Source: JAMZMI01 sp049115715 (GTDB lineage: Bacteria; Bacteroidota; Bacteroidia; Cytophagales; Cyclobacteriaceae). From it: 64,000 bases of DNA. The position numbers were made by a program, and so were the translations under genes. Below, piece by piece: positions 35,701-44,480 of the stretch (the first letter of the stretch is position 1; every line of letters begins with the position of its first letter). The notes under the pieces are model-generated. The model saw nothing but the letters and a program-made list of their open reading frames with translations, ran no database searches and had not been told where the DNA came from. The stretch is from contig JAGDZQ010000031.1 in assembly GCA_049115715.1 (NCBI GenBank), positions 113,276 to 177,275 of the forward strand. The letters run 5' to 3'.

Positions 35701-36032
35701 CCAATCGTAAACACATCTCCTCCGATACCAATATTGCTTTGCTGCAAATCCTGAACAGAGTTGTAAATAAAGATTTTGGTTTTAGTATAGGGAGCGTATC
35801 CCAGGATATCAGTGATCTTAACAAATTCTTCCTCCAGATAATCAATAGCCTGAAGCGCATATTGATGTCCTCCAGAATAGTAGTAAACTTCAAAATTATT
35901 GGTGGAGTAGAAGTACCAATCGAAACGTTTGTACTGAACTCGGTTTTGACCAAATTCTGTATAATAGTATTGAGACGATGCTGAAATAGCAAAGCCGGTT
36001 ACTAACACAAGAAACAGTAAAAACTTTCTCAT
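32772..36032 (-). CDS. Large PD40/outer-membrane-barrel protein with degenerate peptidase MA-like domain
   Basis: 1086 residues. A signal peptide ends at about residue 20. Residues 25-290 resemble a peptidase MA-like gluzincin domain, but the HExxH position reads EKLSH (138-142) and the later motif LPEWFVDG has Asp where Glu is usual, so it is probably inactive. A central region (about 290-600) has TolB-like PD40 propeller repeats (NDLYLVSMRRNALKRITD, SNIYKYNF). A C-terminal beta-barrel resembling the Omp85/bacterial surface antigen type follows (about 690-1086). It is likely an outer membrane protein. It lies between the FAD oxidoreductase and yicC. Confidence 0.8.
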   Translation of the reverse strand: MRKFLLFLVLVTGFAISASSQYYYTEFGQNRVQYKRFDWYFYSTNNFEVYYYSGGHQYALQAIDYLEEEFVKITDILGYAPYTKTKIFIYNSVQDLQQSNIGIGGDVFTIGGKTDFVKLQVEMAYPGNALDFKEEIVEKLSHILINDMMFGGSLAEIFQNSYLLALPEWFVDGASKYLAYGWSEEMDDYVRDYLGRRNIKKKLKLQGEDAALIGQSIWNFIAVKYGNGNISNILNLTRIIRNEENSIASTLGITFKSFLEEWRAYYEIQTEEIQENYKLPEVENEIVSFRNPNVHIGHTEMNGVGNKLAYTYHKNGKYEVIVTDLNSGKDQKVLEGGYLINDQEIDFKLPLIDWQNDHTLGVIFFKRGFLYLNTYNLESGQKLQKPLTRFNQIESFSFNDNGKLAVISGDVDGQNDLYLVSMRRNALKRITDDRFDDLDPVFIPGSAAIVFSSNRTSDSVRVSNVKLDDIGSVYNLFLYDLDTTENKFVRLTKTYSRDRKPIPKNQYQIYYLSDQKGISNIYKYNFLDSTFIQVSNFQHNVRDFDLSSTGNEISYTMLEDGRDRVYVDRNAALENQIFTPQTARKRLEQARFVVSRLPKINVQAEEISEPIIIEEEFSSADSLLLPDAFFFTEDSVVTDNTEEEDFIDIDNYVFEDEPKEAYKPESFFSNYTKFEVKPRVIGPIGYEPRFSFSNLVTSAAVDPIRGFSFLLESGISDILENHRLTGGILITTDFKSGDLYAEYDYLKYWMDFRLRMDRKVYFFEGTGELEPRQKYTLNKIELAAAVPISNTIRFEASPIIAITDFQNLESNFVIGNPASVGFAQDSHTTYLGGKGAIVIDNTIEHGFNIFQGTRGKIEYTNYYNIEDQGKNFSRIIADLRHYQKLHKEITLAGRLYYGRSMGNNPQNFMIGGMQNWIFQKTANQGTQNPLDNFNTKDNSNLLFTEFVTNLRGFDLNEAYGSNALVFNAELRIPLFRYFSRGPISSNFLRNFQIVGFYDMGSAWSGKSPFFNDNSAITKTYKPSVENGSASAFSAEIASFQNPWLAGYGWGVRTVFLGYYLKLDIAKPIQDYQIGSTRVYATIGLDF

Positions 36033-36038
36033 ATTATC

Positions 36039-37085
36039 TCATTTGTCAACTCTTTGAAGTAGTACTTCCTGATAAATATCTTTTTGTCTTAACAAGTAAT
36101 TTACAAATTGGGTTGCAAAAAAAGGTGCTAATGATACTCCTTTAGTTCCGAACCCATTAAAAATTCCTACTCGATCGTATTTTCCGGTCATTCCTATGAA
36201 CGGCCTTCTGTCATATGTAGAGGGTCTGACTCCTGCCGTATGCTTAACGATCTTATATTGTTTTGAATATATTTTCTCCAACCTCTCCGAAATGTTTTTT
36301 CTACCCTTTTCTGTAGGCTCATGATCAATAACATTATGATCGTAGGTAGACCCTACTTTGAAGATTCCATTTTTTGGCAACACAAAAACTCCTCTGTTTA
36401 TAACTCTATCTACCGGTAAATTTGTTTCGATATCCAAAATCTCTCCTTTGACCAATTTAAAAGGAAGATTTTTAAAAAACGGATTATCCACAGCATCTGG
36501 TCCTTCACAAAAGATGATAGTCTTGGCAGAAATATCTTTATAAGAGATACCATCTTCCTTTTCTTCCAACTTATTGTAATCAAACACCTCTGCAGAGTAA
36601 TTTCCCTTATCCTGAAAAAACTTCCTTGCCGCCATAATTAATGTTGGAATATCAACCGAGCCACACTTTGATAATTCTAATCCTCCAAATGGATCATTTA
36701 CACCTTCGATCCCGATACTTTTCAAGTGAATCGTTTTGACGTATGGTCTAAAATCCGCTTGAGATACTTTGCCCTGCCAGTCGTTTTGTTCTTCAACTGA
36801 GAAAAAAGGTCTATAAATAGGTTTAGGGTAAAGAAATCTGGTACCTAGCACCTCCTCTAGTTTAGAATAGTAGCTTTCAAGTGATTCAAATAACTCATCA
36901 GCCAGCCAGGTCTTGACCATCTTGCGCCCGGTAATGGGATTGTATAAACCCCCTGCTTTGTTTGAGGAAGTATTTTCTGTTTCCTTATTAAGGATATGAC
37001 AGCTCTTGTTTGCAGATAGCAGCTCCATAGAAAGAAGGGTTCCTGCAATGCCCTGACCAATTATCAAAAAATCAACACGCTTCAA
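36039..37085 (-). CDS. FAD-dependent oxidoreductase (DAO family)
   Basis: 348 residues. It has the N-terminal dinucleotide fold FLIIGQGIAGTLLSMEL and the DAO pattern, with a C-terminal GVRPSTYDRRPFIGM and IFNGFGTKGVSLAPFFA. It resembles D-amino-acid-oxidase, glycine-oxidase or MnmC C-terminal folds; the substrate is unknown. The start is a TTG at 37085, since an in-frame stop lies just upstream and no ATG precedes the Rossmann motif. It is the first gene of the trio with the PD40 protein, 6 bases apart. Confidence 0.83.
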   Translation of the reverse strand: MKRVDFLIIGQGIAGTLLSMELLSANKSCHILNKETENTSSNKAGGLYNPITGRKMVKTWLADELFESLESYYSKLEEVLGTRFLYPKPIYRPFFSVEEQNDWQGKVSQADFRPYVKTIHLKSIGIEGVNDPFGGLELSKCGSVDIPTLIMAARKFFQDKGNYSAEVFDYNKLEEKEDGISYKDISAKTIIFCEGPDAVDNPFFKNLPFKLVKGEILDIETNLPVDRVINRGVFVLPKNGIFKVGSTYDHNVIDHEPTEKGRKNISERLEKIYSKQYKIVKHTAGVRPSTYDRRPFIGMTGKYDRVGIFNGFGTKGVSLAPFFATQFVNYLLRQKDIYQEVLLQRVDK

Positions 37086-37134
37086 GACTCACTTATTTTA
37101 CGCAAATTTGTAATCACTTATCCTAGATAACTAT

Positions 37135-37773
37135 ATGAAAATAAAATCGTTCGTTTTCAATCCCTTTTACGAAAATACTTATCTTCTCTGGGACGATAGC
37201 ATGGAATGCATCATTGTTGATCCGGGGTGTTATGAAAAGCATGAACGCGATGAAATTATCTCATTCATCGAATCTGAAAAGCTCAATGTAAAACTCATAC
37301 TTAATACACATTGCCACATTGATCATGTATTGGGGAATTATTACATGAAGGATTACTTCAAATGTTCCTTATGGATTCCTGAAAATGAAGCCTTAAGTTA
37401 TGAAGCTGTAACTGCATATGCCCCACAATGGGGAATTCAAAATTATACTAAGGGCGAACCAGACTCTCTTATCAAGGAAGGTCAAAACATTGGGTTTGGA
37501 AAGGTGAATTGCAAGGTGATTGAGGCTCCTGGGCACTCTCCAGGCCATCAAGTTTTTTATTTTGAAAAAGAAAGCATGCTAATAGGAGGTGATGTTCTTT
37601 TCAAACAAAGTATTGGCAGAACAGATTTACCAGGTGGAGATCATGAGCAACTCATCCAAAACATAAAAGAAAAAATATACACGCTACCGGATTCAACGAC
37701 TGTTTTTCCTGGGCATGGGCCTGAAACCACTGTTGGTTTTGAAAAAGTCAACAACCCGTTTGTAAAAGCTTAG
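37135..37773 (+). CDS. MBL-fold metallo-hydrolase (glyoxalase II-like)
   Basis: 212 residues, metallo-beta-lactamase fold. The metal motif is THCHIDHVLGN (HxHxDH), then APGHSPGH and GGDVLFKQSIGRTDLPGG, and a C-terminal FPGHGPETT. These match the YcbL-like group, which can hydrolyse S-lactoylglutathione-like thioesters, but the substrate is not certain. It is the first gene of the plus-strand run that includes pssA, porU, porV and the M16 gene. Confidence 0.9.
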   Translation: MKIKSFVFNPFYENTYLLWDDSMECIIVDPGCYEKHERDEIISFIESEKLNVKLILNTHCHIDHVLGNYYMKDYFKCSLWIPENEALSYEAVTAYAPQWGIQNYTKGEPDSLIKEGQNIGFGKVNCKVIEAPGHSPGHQVFYFEKESMLIGGDVLFKQSIGRTDLPGGDHEQLIQNIKEKIYTLPDSTTVFPGHGPETTVGFEKVNNPFVKA

Positions 37774-37776
37774 AAT

Positions 37777-38448
37777 ATGAAAAAGCACATTCCAAATTTT
37801 CTCACTTGCTTAAACCTCATAGTAGGAGCACTTGGCTGTATTTCGATCGTGAAGGGGGATTTATGGAATGCTATTTACTTTGTCGTGATTGCAGCGGCAT
37901 TCGATTTTCTTGATGGTTTTGTAGCCAGAATTCTCAATGTGAAATCTGAAATTGGGAAACAGCTGGATTCTCTTGCAGACATGGTTTCATTTGGACTGCT
38001 ACCCGCTCTCTATATGCTTGGAAGTCTGAATAAAACTTCTATTTCACCTCCAGTTTTATCCTACTTAGGAATTTTGATTGTGGCATTCTCCGCAATCCGA
38101 CTTGCCAAATTCAATGTGGATGACAGACAAAGTGAACAATTTCTGGGACTACCCACCCCTGCAAATGCTATTCTCATCACATCGCTTATTTTTCTTCCTT
38201 TCGAACTAAACAAGTGGTCTCTGATCGGCATCACTATTCTTTCATGCTATTTGCTGGTCTCAGAACTTCCAATGTTGGCTTTGAAATTTTCATCATTCGA
38301 CTTAAAAAGCAATCTTCTACGGTACCTGCTGATACTTATATCTATTCTATTGGTGGTGTTTATGGGGATGCAAGGGATCGCGTTTGTAATCCCTACATAT
38401 ATTATCATCTCGATTGTCGGGAATTTTGCATCAAAAAAAGTTGTTTAA
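37777..38448 (+). CDS. pssA: CDP-diacylglycerol-serine O-phosphatidyltransferase
   Basis: 223 residues with about six spans. The CDP-alcohol phosphotransferase signature is complete: DFLDGFVARILNVKSEIGKQ followed by LDSLAD (D-x2-DG-x2-AR-x8-G-x3-D-x3-D). N-terminal PNFLTCLNLIVGALGC is typical of PssA. It makes phosphatidylserine, the precursor of phosphatidylethanolamine, at the inner membrane. It starts 3 bases after the MBL gene, and porU follows 44 bases later. Confidence 0.93.
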   Translation: MKKHIPNFLTCLNLIVGALGCISIVKGDLWNAIYFVVIAAAFDFLDGFVARILNVKSEIGKQLDSLADMVSFGLLPALYMLGSLNKTSISPPVLSYLGILIVAFSAIRLAKFNVDDRQSEQFLGLPTPANAILITSLIFLPFELNKWSLIGITILSCYLLVSELPMLALKFSSFDLKSNLLRYLLILISILLVVFMGMQGIAFVIPTYIIISIVGNFASKKVV

Positions 38449-38492
38449 GTTCATTCAAGATACTTTTGTCTAACAGCATCCGTTGCTTCAAA

Positions 38493-41400
38493 GTGATATT
38501 TAGGAAATTCTATATTGTTCTCGCCCTGATTAGTGGAAGCATATTGGCTCAAGGTCAAAGTGTGCTTTCCACAGGGACCTGGCACAAAATAGGAGTTACA
38601 GAAAGTGGAGTTTACAAAATTGATGCAGCTTTTCTCTCCAATGAGTTGAATATCAACACAAGCAATCTTGACCCTCGCTCGGTTAAAATTTACGGTCACG
38701 GTGGTGGTGGAATGCTCCCTCAGGGAAACGACGTATTCAGATACAATGACCCTCCAGAAAATGCTATTTACGCCTCAGGCGAATCTGACGGTTCTTTCGA
38801 TGAAGGAGATTACTTCATTTTTTATGGAAACTCCCCCAACAAAATAAAACTTCATCCAAATGGGTCTTTGGATTACTCGAAAAACCTTTACTCTGATACT
38901 ACCTATTATCTGCTCACGTATGGTGGAGAGCCAGGCCTAAGACTCGAAAGCCTTTCGAATCCTTCTTCCAGTGGAGCATCCGTTGACTATTTTCATGACT
39001 TTATTATCTATGAAGAGGATGATCACAACATCCTCAATTCGGGTCGTGAATGGTATAGCTTTCCATATACTACAGCTTTTGGATACAAAACAAGCGAGTC
39101 TTTCGAATACAATAGACCTGGGGTAAGAGACTCAATTGGAATAGACATCAAGCTCTTAGGAGCATCACTTTTCTCAGCTTCTTTCGATCTTAACTTCAAT
39201 GATAACTTTCTAGATAAAGTACCCGTTGCGCCTCTATCATCTGGCACATACACTTACCGGGCTTTTGAATATCCGCAACATTACTCTCTTGAAAATAACA
39301 CTTCGGAAGATTTAAAACTAGATATCAAATTCAACGAAAATAGAGTGAATGGTCAGACAAGTCAGGGGCATTTAGATTATTTTATTTTGGGTTTTGAAAG
39401 AGATCTGGATATCTATGATGGTCAAACGATTTTTAGAAATAGAAAAGTATTAAATCAAACCAACACATATTCTATTCGCTCAGATGGACAAGCTGGAATA
39501 TCAATCTGGAATATCTCCGATAAACTCAGCCCCAAAATCCAGGCATTCACTCAAAGTGGAAATACAATTTCATTCAATGAAATTAATAATGGGAGCATTT
39601 CAGAGTACATCGTTTTTAGTATTGAGAGCCTATCAGCTCCTTTTGCATCAGGTCAGGTTTCCAATCAAGACATAAAGGCGTCTATCAATGTTGATGGAAT
39701 AATCATTTCAGCCCCAGAATTTATGTCAGAAGCTCAAAGACTTGCCTCTTTTCATCAAGATCATGATGGACTAAATATTGCGATAGTAACGCCAAAACAG
39801 ATCTACAATGAGTTCTCTTCTGGAATGCAGGATATTTCGGCTATTCGAGATTATCTAAAATACACTTGGGAGACTGGTGGTCAGCTTAAGTATGTACTCT
39901 TATTTGGTGATTGCTCTTATGATTACAAAAGGAATAATGCGACACACGTAAACAAATCCTACAGCTCACTGCCAGATCATAACTTCGTACCTGTATATGA
40001 ATCCTTTGAATCAAATCACAGGTTGTATAGTCACTCCTCTGATGACTTTTATGGTTTCTTTGAAAGTAGCGAAGGAGATTGGTATGAAGGGGATAAAACG
40101 ATAACGGGAAGACCAAAAGTCGGAACATATAATGACCATACTCTTGAAATAGGTGTAGGACGAATCCCTGCTAAAACCATAGAGGAAGCAAATGTTGCCG
40201 TTGACAAAATCATTAGATACGCCACTAGCGAGAATACACTTGGCGACTGGAGAACAAAGATAGCATATGTAGCAGATGATGGTGACGACAACATACATAT
40301 GGAAGATGTAGAAGACCTAAATAAAATCCTTCAGGAGAACTTCCCTCAATATGATGCCTCCAAAATATACCTTGACAATTTTGATCAACCTGATTACAAA
40401 AGCCCAAGAATGAGAAGAGCTCTGCAAGAAAAAATTGCTGACGGAGTTTTTATCATAGATTATCTTGGTCATGGTGGTTCTGGAGAACTGATGCAGGAAG
40501 AAGTCATAGATAAGAAGCTGATATTGGAATTAAATAATAGACACAAGTTGCCGCTTTTTGTGACAGCCACCTGCAACTTCGGCGTTTACGATGACCCTTC
40601 CCAAACATCCGGAGCAGAGGAATTTCTATTTCATCCAAATGGAGGAGCAATAGCTCTTCTGACAACAACGAGAGCTGTTTTTGCTCAAACCAATTTCAAA
40701 ATAAATAGTGCCTTTCACGAAAGTGTTTTTATGAGAGACGAAAGCGGAGAGCACCTTCGCCTTGGGGATGTCATGCGACTTACGAAAAACAATGGGTTAA
40801 ATGGGCCAGTAAACAGGAATTTCGCTCTTTTGGGAGACCCTATGTTAAGGTTAAACTACCCTGAGTACGAAATTCGATTTGAAGAACTTGAGTCGCAAAT
40901 GGACACCCTTAGTGCTTTGGAAGAGGTCAACCTTGAGGGAAGTATAATAGAAAACGGAAGTTTACTTCAGACTTTTCAGGGAAGAGCAACAGTCACAGTA
41001 TGGGATATTCCAAGACAAAAAATTACGAAAGGCCTGGACAATCCTGAATTTCAGGGTTTGGAATTTGAGGCAAATGATCCATTCACCTATACGGAACAAG
41101 ACAATGCACTTTTCAGGGGTGATGTATCTGTCACCGATGGTGAATTTGAAGTCTCCTTTGTTCTTCCAAAAAACTCTTCTTATAAATATGAAAGGGGGCG
41201 CGTTGCGGTTTATGCACTGAATGAGAATGATTTTGTTGACGCTACTGGAGCATCGAGAAATTTTCTAATTGGCGGTTCAGCAGATTTACTTGACGATCAG
41301 ATTTCTCCTTTGATCGTTGACACCTATATCAACGAACCGTCCTTTAAGAATGGGGATGTAGTTGGGCCAAGTAGTTTATTTGTTGCCAAGGTCTCCGATG

Positions 41401-41963
41401 AAAATGGGATTAACATCAGTTCAAATGGATTTAATCAAAGCCTTACGCTTACACTGAACGACACCTTGACTTTAGACTTGAATGATTTTTATACTGCAGA
41501 CTTAAATAGCTTTCAATCAGGAACAATCGTCTATCCACTTGAAAATTTCCCGGAAGGAACATATACTGGCGAATTAAAAATCTGGGATACATACAATAAT
41601 AATAGTACTACTCCTGTTGAATTTAAAGTATCAGACAAACCTAAAATCAGATTGTTCAACGTAATGAATTACCCTAATCCCGTGTCTCTCTCTGGAGAAA
41701 CTACATTTACTTTTGAGCATGATCGTGTTGGTGAGCAATTAATTATCAAAATCGCAGTGTTTGATATGATGGGAAAAAAGGTTAACCAGTGGGTCTACGA
41801 TCTTGATGATGTGAGCAACAGAATAGATAATTTGACAAGACACACTACAAATGATCGAGGAGATCGTTTAAAAAAAGGTGTTTACTTCTATAAATTACAA
41901 GTGACAAGCACCGCAGATGGAGCAACCAATGAGGTAATCAATAGGCTCTTAATTAATTATTAA
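38493..41963 (+). CDS. porU: Type IX secretion system sortase PorU
   Basis: 1156 residues from the GTG at 38493, which gives a signal peptide (VIFRKFYIVLALISGSILAQ). A TTG at 38466 is the alternative; the open frame further upstream overlaps pssA and is not credible. The gingipain-type C25 peptidase domain carries the catalytic His660 in DYLGHGGSG and Cys694 in TATCNFGVYDD. A C-terminal region ends in YPNPVS, MGKKV and KKGVYFYKL, a type IX sorting-domain pattern. PorU removes the C-terminal signal of cargo and attaches it to the surface, working with PorV. Confidence 0.92.
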   Translation: MIFRKFYIVLALISGSILAQGQSVLSTGTWHKIGVTESGVYKIDAAFLSNELNINTSNLDPRSVKIYGHGGGGMLPQGNDVFRYNDPPENAIYASGESDGSFDEGDYFIFYGNSPNKIKLHPNGSLDYSKNLYSDTTYYLLTYGGEPGLRLESLSNPSSSGASVDYFHDFIIYEEDDHNILNSGREWYSFPYTTAFGYKTSESFEYNRPGVRDSIGIDIKLLGASLFSASFDLNFNDNFLDKVPVAPLSSGTYTYRAFEYPQHYSLENNTSEDLKLDIKFNENRVNGQTSQGHLDYFILGFERDLDIYDGQTIFRNRKVLNQTNTYSIRSDGQAGISIWNISDKLSPKIQAFTQSGNTISFNEINNGSISEYIVFSIESLSAPFASGQVSNQDIKASINVDGIIISAPEFMSEAQRLASFHQDHDGLNIAIVTPKQIYNEFSSGMQDISAIRDYLKYTWETGGQLKYVLLFGDCSYDYKRNNATHVNKSYSSLPDHNFVPVYESFESNHRLYSHSSDDFYGFFESSEGDWYEGDKTITGRPKVGTYNDHTLEIGVGRIPAKTIEEANVAVDKIIRYATSENTLGDWRTKIAYVADDGDDNIHMEDVEDLNKILQENFPQYDASKIYLDNFDQPDYKSPRMRRALQEKIADGVFIIDYLGHGGSGELMQEEVIDKKLILELNNRHKLPLFVTATCNFGVYDDPSQTSGAEEFLFHPNGGAIALLTTTRAVFAQTNFKINSAFHESVFMRDESGEHLRLGDVMRLTKNNGLNGPVNRNFALLGDPMLRLNYPEYEIRFEELESQMDTLSALEEVNLEGSIIENGSLLQTFQGRATVTVWDIPRQKITKGLDNPEFQGLEFEANDPFTYTEQDNALFRGDVSVTDGEFEVSFVLPKNSSYKYERGRVAVYALNENDFVDATGASRNFLIGGSADLLDDQISPLIVDTYINEPSFKNGDVVGPSSLFVAKVSDENGINISSNGFNQSLTLTLNDTLTLDLNDFYTADLNSFQSGTIVYPLENFPEGTYTGELKIWDTYNNNSTTPVEFKVSDKPKIRLFNVMNYPNPVSLSGETTFTFEHDRVGEQLIIKIAVFDMMGKKVNQWVYDLDDVSNRIDNLTRHTTNDRGDRLKKGVYFYKLQVTSTADGATNEVINRLLINY

Positions 41964-41965
41964 TT

Positions 41966-41973
41966 TATCTTTG
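41966..41973 (+). promoter_or_regulatory. porV -7 promoter element
   Basis: TATCTTTG, TAnnTTTG consensus, 24 bases before the porV ATG and just after the porU stop. It suggests porV has its own promoter in addition to readthrough from porU. Confidence 0.5.
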
Positions 41974-41996
41974 CAGACTTTTCAATTTATACCAGA

Positions 41997-43208
41997 ATGG
42001 GAAATCGTCTTATTAGGACAGTTTTATTTTTAGCAATAGCAACTCCTGCAAGTGTATTGGCGCAGGGATCTAACAATCAGCAGATCACAGGACAGGATGA
42101 CAATAGAAATCCTATAACTGTGGCTGTGCCTTTTGTGGGCTTTGCTCCAGACAGCAGAGGCTCAGCAATGGGTGACGCTGGTGTGGCTTCAAGCCCTGAT
42201 GTGTTCAGTGCGCACTGGAACGCTGCAAAGCTTGCTTTCATAGAAAAAGATTTAGGCGTATCGTTTTCATACTCACCATGGTTGGGAAAGATTGTCAATG
42301 ACATGTCTCTTAACTATTTGACTTTCTATAAAAAAATTGATCGCTTCCAAACTTTCGGAGCGACTTTCCGATACTTTGATCTTGGTGAAATCTCGCTTAC
42401 AGATGATACAGGAATGCCTCTGGGACTGGAAAACCCAAATGAATTGGCAATAGATGGAACTTATTCCAGAAAATTAACAGACTACATGTCCATGGGTGTA
42501 ACAGCCCGCTTCATCTGGTCGAATATAGCAGGAAATATTAGTGGTTCTCCAGATGCTAAAGCAGGAACGAGTGTGGCTGTGGATATTGGATATTATTACA
42601 CGAAACCAATCATCGTATCGGGTACTGATGCTGAAATATCGTTTGGAGCAAGCATTTCGAATTTTGGACAAAAGGTCAACTATAGCAATGAAACCAATGA
42701 AGATTTTATTCCCACTAATCTAAAAATCGGTACCGCATTTAAAACCAATATTGATCCTTACAACTCAATTACCATCTTGATCGATGCTAATAAACTTCTT
42801 GTACCGACTCCTCCTATTTATCAATTAGAAGAAGATGGAGTGACACGATCAACTGATCCTGATGGAAACTTCATCATTCTCAAAGGGGAAGATCCTGACA
42901 GAACACTTTTGAGTGGAACCTTTGGTTCGTTTGGCGATGCTCCAAATGGTTTTTCAGAAGAGCTACAAGAGTTTATGATATCTATAGGTGCCGAATATAT
43001 GTACAGAGATGTATTTGCCCTTAGAGTTGGTTATTTCACGGAACACGCCAATAAGGGAGATAGAAAATACTTTACGGCCGGACTTGGGTTCCAGTATCAA
43101 ATTTTCGGAATCGATTTTTCATACTTGATCCCTCAAGACAAAGATCATCCTCTTGGAGATACATTGAGACTTTCGTTTCAGTTTAACATGGATAAAAACG
43201 AATCCTAA
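41997..43208 (+). CDS. porV: Type IX secretion outer membrane channel protein PorV
   Basis: 403 residues. The signal peptide ends at about residue 22 (SVLAQ). The PorV signature is clear: VAVPFVGFAPDSRGSAMGDAGVASSPDVFSAHWNAAKLAF. A FadL-like 14-strand barrel follows, ending FGIDFSYLIPQDKDHPLGDTLRLSFQFNM. PorV binds cargo C-terminal domains and shuttles them from the translocon to PorU. It lies 33 bases after porU, and its gene context supports the assignment. Confidence 0.96.
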   Translation: MGNRLIRTVLFLAIATPASVLAQGSNNQQITGQDDNRNPITVAVPFVGFAPDSRGSAMGDAGVASSPDVFSAHWNAAKLAFIEKDLGVSFSYSPWLGKIVNDMSLNYLTFYKKIDRFQTFGATFRYFDLGEISLTDDTGMPLGLENPNELAIDGTYSRKLTDYMSMGVTARFIWSNIAGNISGSPDAKAGTSVAVDIGYYYTKPIIVSGTDAEISFGASISNFGQKVNYSNETNEDFIPTNLKIGTAFKTNIDPYNSITILIDANKLLVPTPPIYQLEEDGVTRSTDPDGNFIILKGEDPDRTLLSGTFGSFGDAPNGFSEELQEFMISIGAEYMYRDVFALRVGYFTEHANKGDRKYFTAGLGFQYQIFGIDFSYLIPQDKDHPLGDTLRLSFQFNMDKNES

Positions 43209-43220
43209 GAACTGAATTGA

Positions 43221-44480
43221 ATGGTCGACCGGACGGTATCACCTCCAGCAGAAAAAATTTCCAAACCCAAATTCCCAGAGACTGAAATTGAAAAAACAGA
43301 CACTGGAATTGAGTTAGTTACACTTTCTCAGCACTCTCAACCTGCTGTAATGGTTGACCTTGTCTTCCCTGTTGGAAGAAGTACCGAGAATGTTTTGGGG
43401 ATTACCTACTTCGCATCGAAGATGCTCTTGGAGGGAACTGTAAATAAAAGCAGTTCTGACATTGCAAACGAGCTTGACTATTATGGTAGTCATCTTGAAA
43501 TTACCCCAACTCTGGATCACATTTTTGTAAGACTTTATTGTTTGAAAAAGTTTTTCGAGAATCAAGTTTCACTTGTCTTTGAATTAATCAAGTATGCTGA
43601 CTTTCCTCCCAAAGAGTTCGAAAAACTAAAAACCATTCGAATACAACAGATCAAGCAACAGCATGCCAAATCGAATGCTTTTGCTGGTCTAAAATACAGA
43701 GAACGGCTATTTGGTTCTGCGCATCCTTATGGAAGGATTGTAGGCATTGAGGACACTCAAAATATTAGTTTAGAAGAAGTAAAAGAGTTTTATCACAATA
43801 AGTTCTTAGTCCTGCCTACTGTGTTTTTGGCTGGAGCTGTCGGTTCTGAAGAAATCGATTTCGTAAAGAGAGAACTATCTGCAATCAACTTTATCGACAA
43901 GGGCGATCAATCGAAATTCTCAGCCAACCCAGAGAATGGAATAACCATTAATTGGGAAAATTCGGTTCAATCAAGTATCCGTTTTGGAGATGTTTGCATA
44001 TCAAAGTCTCATCCTGATATTCATAAATTAAAAATCTCGAATGAGCTTCTCGGTGGTTTTTTCGGATCTCGACTAATGAAAAACATTCGAGAAGAAAAAG
44101 GACTCACCTATGGCATAGGTTCCAACATAGTTCATCTTGACCAAGGCAATTACTGGGTGATTGGCACGGATGTTTTAAAGGAAAAAGCAGACCTGGCAAT
44201 AAGTGAGATCAGAAAAGAAATCGAAATACTTCAAAACACCCCTCCTTCATTAGAAGAGATTCATACGCTCAAAAGCTATATCCAAGGAAAATGGCTGATG
44301 TCTTTTGATTCTGTTTTCAATTCGATGAATCTAATCACAAATAACTATTTGGCAGGATTAACCAATCAATACTGGGTCGACTTGATGACTGAGGTCGACT
44401 CGATTACCCCAGAACAAGTCTCTGAAACACTTAAGAAGCACTTCAACTTAGATTCAGCTATAGAAGTGCTTGTCGGCTAG
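43221..44480 (+). CDS. M16-family peptidase homologue lacking the zinc motif
   Basis: 419 residues with the two-domain M16 fold. The HxxEH zinc site is replaced: the expected position reads GITYFASKMLLEGT, so His, Glu and His are Tyr63, Ser66 and Lys67. The C-terminal R/Y substrate-binding motif is kept (NIREEKGLTYGIGS). Such inactive chains usually pair with a catalytic M16 subunit, which is not in the window. No signal peptide is seen. It starts 12 bases after porV and its stop overlaps the convergent WG-repeat gene by 4 bases (CTAG). Confidence 0.88.
   Translation: MVDRTVSPPAEKISKPKFPETEIEKTDTGIELVTLSQHSQPAVMVDLVFPVGRSTENVLGITYFASKMLLEGTVNKSSSDIANELDYYGSHLEITPTLDHIFVRLYCLKKFFENQVSLVFELIKYADFPPKEFEKLKTIRIQQIKQQHAKSNAFAGLKYRERLFGSAHPYGRIVGIEDTQNISLEEVKEFYHNKFLVLPTVFLAGAVGSEEIDFVKRELSAINFIDKGDQSKFSANPENGITINWENSVQSSIRFGDVCISKSHPDIHKLKISNELLGGFFGSRLMKNIREEKGLTYGIGSNIVHLDQGNYWVIGTDVLKEKADLAISEIRKEIEILQNTPPSLEEIHTLKSYIQGKWLMSFDSVFNSMNLITNNYLAGLTNQYWVDLMTEVDSITPEQVSETLKKHFNLDSAIEVLVG

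Noticed and set aside
38214..38492. Long in-frame extension of porU upstream into pssA
   Set aside because: It overlaps the pssA coding region, reads as low-quality sequence, and would place the signal peptide more than 90 residues inside the protein.
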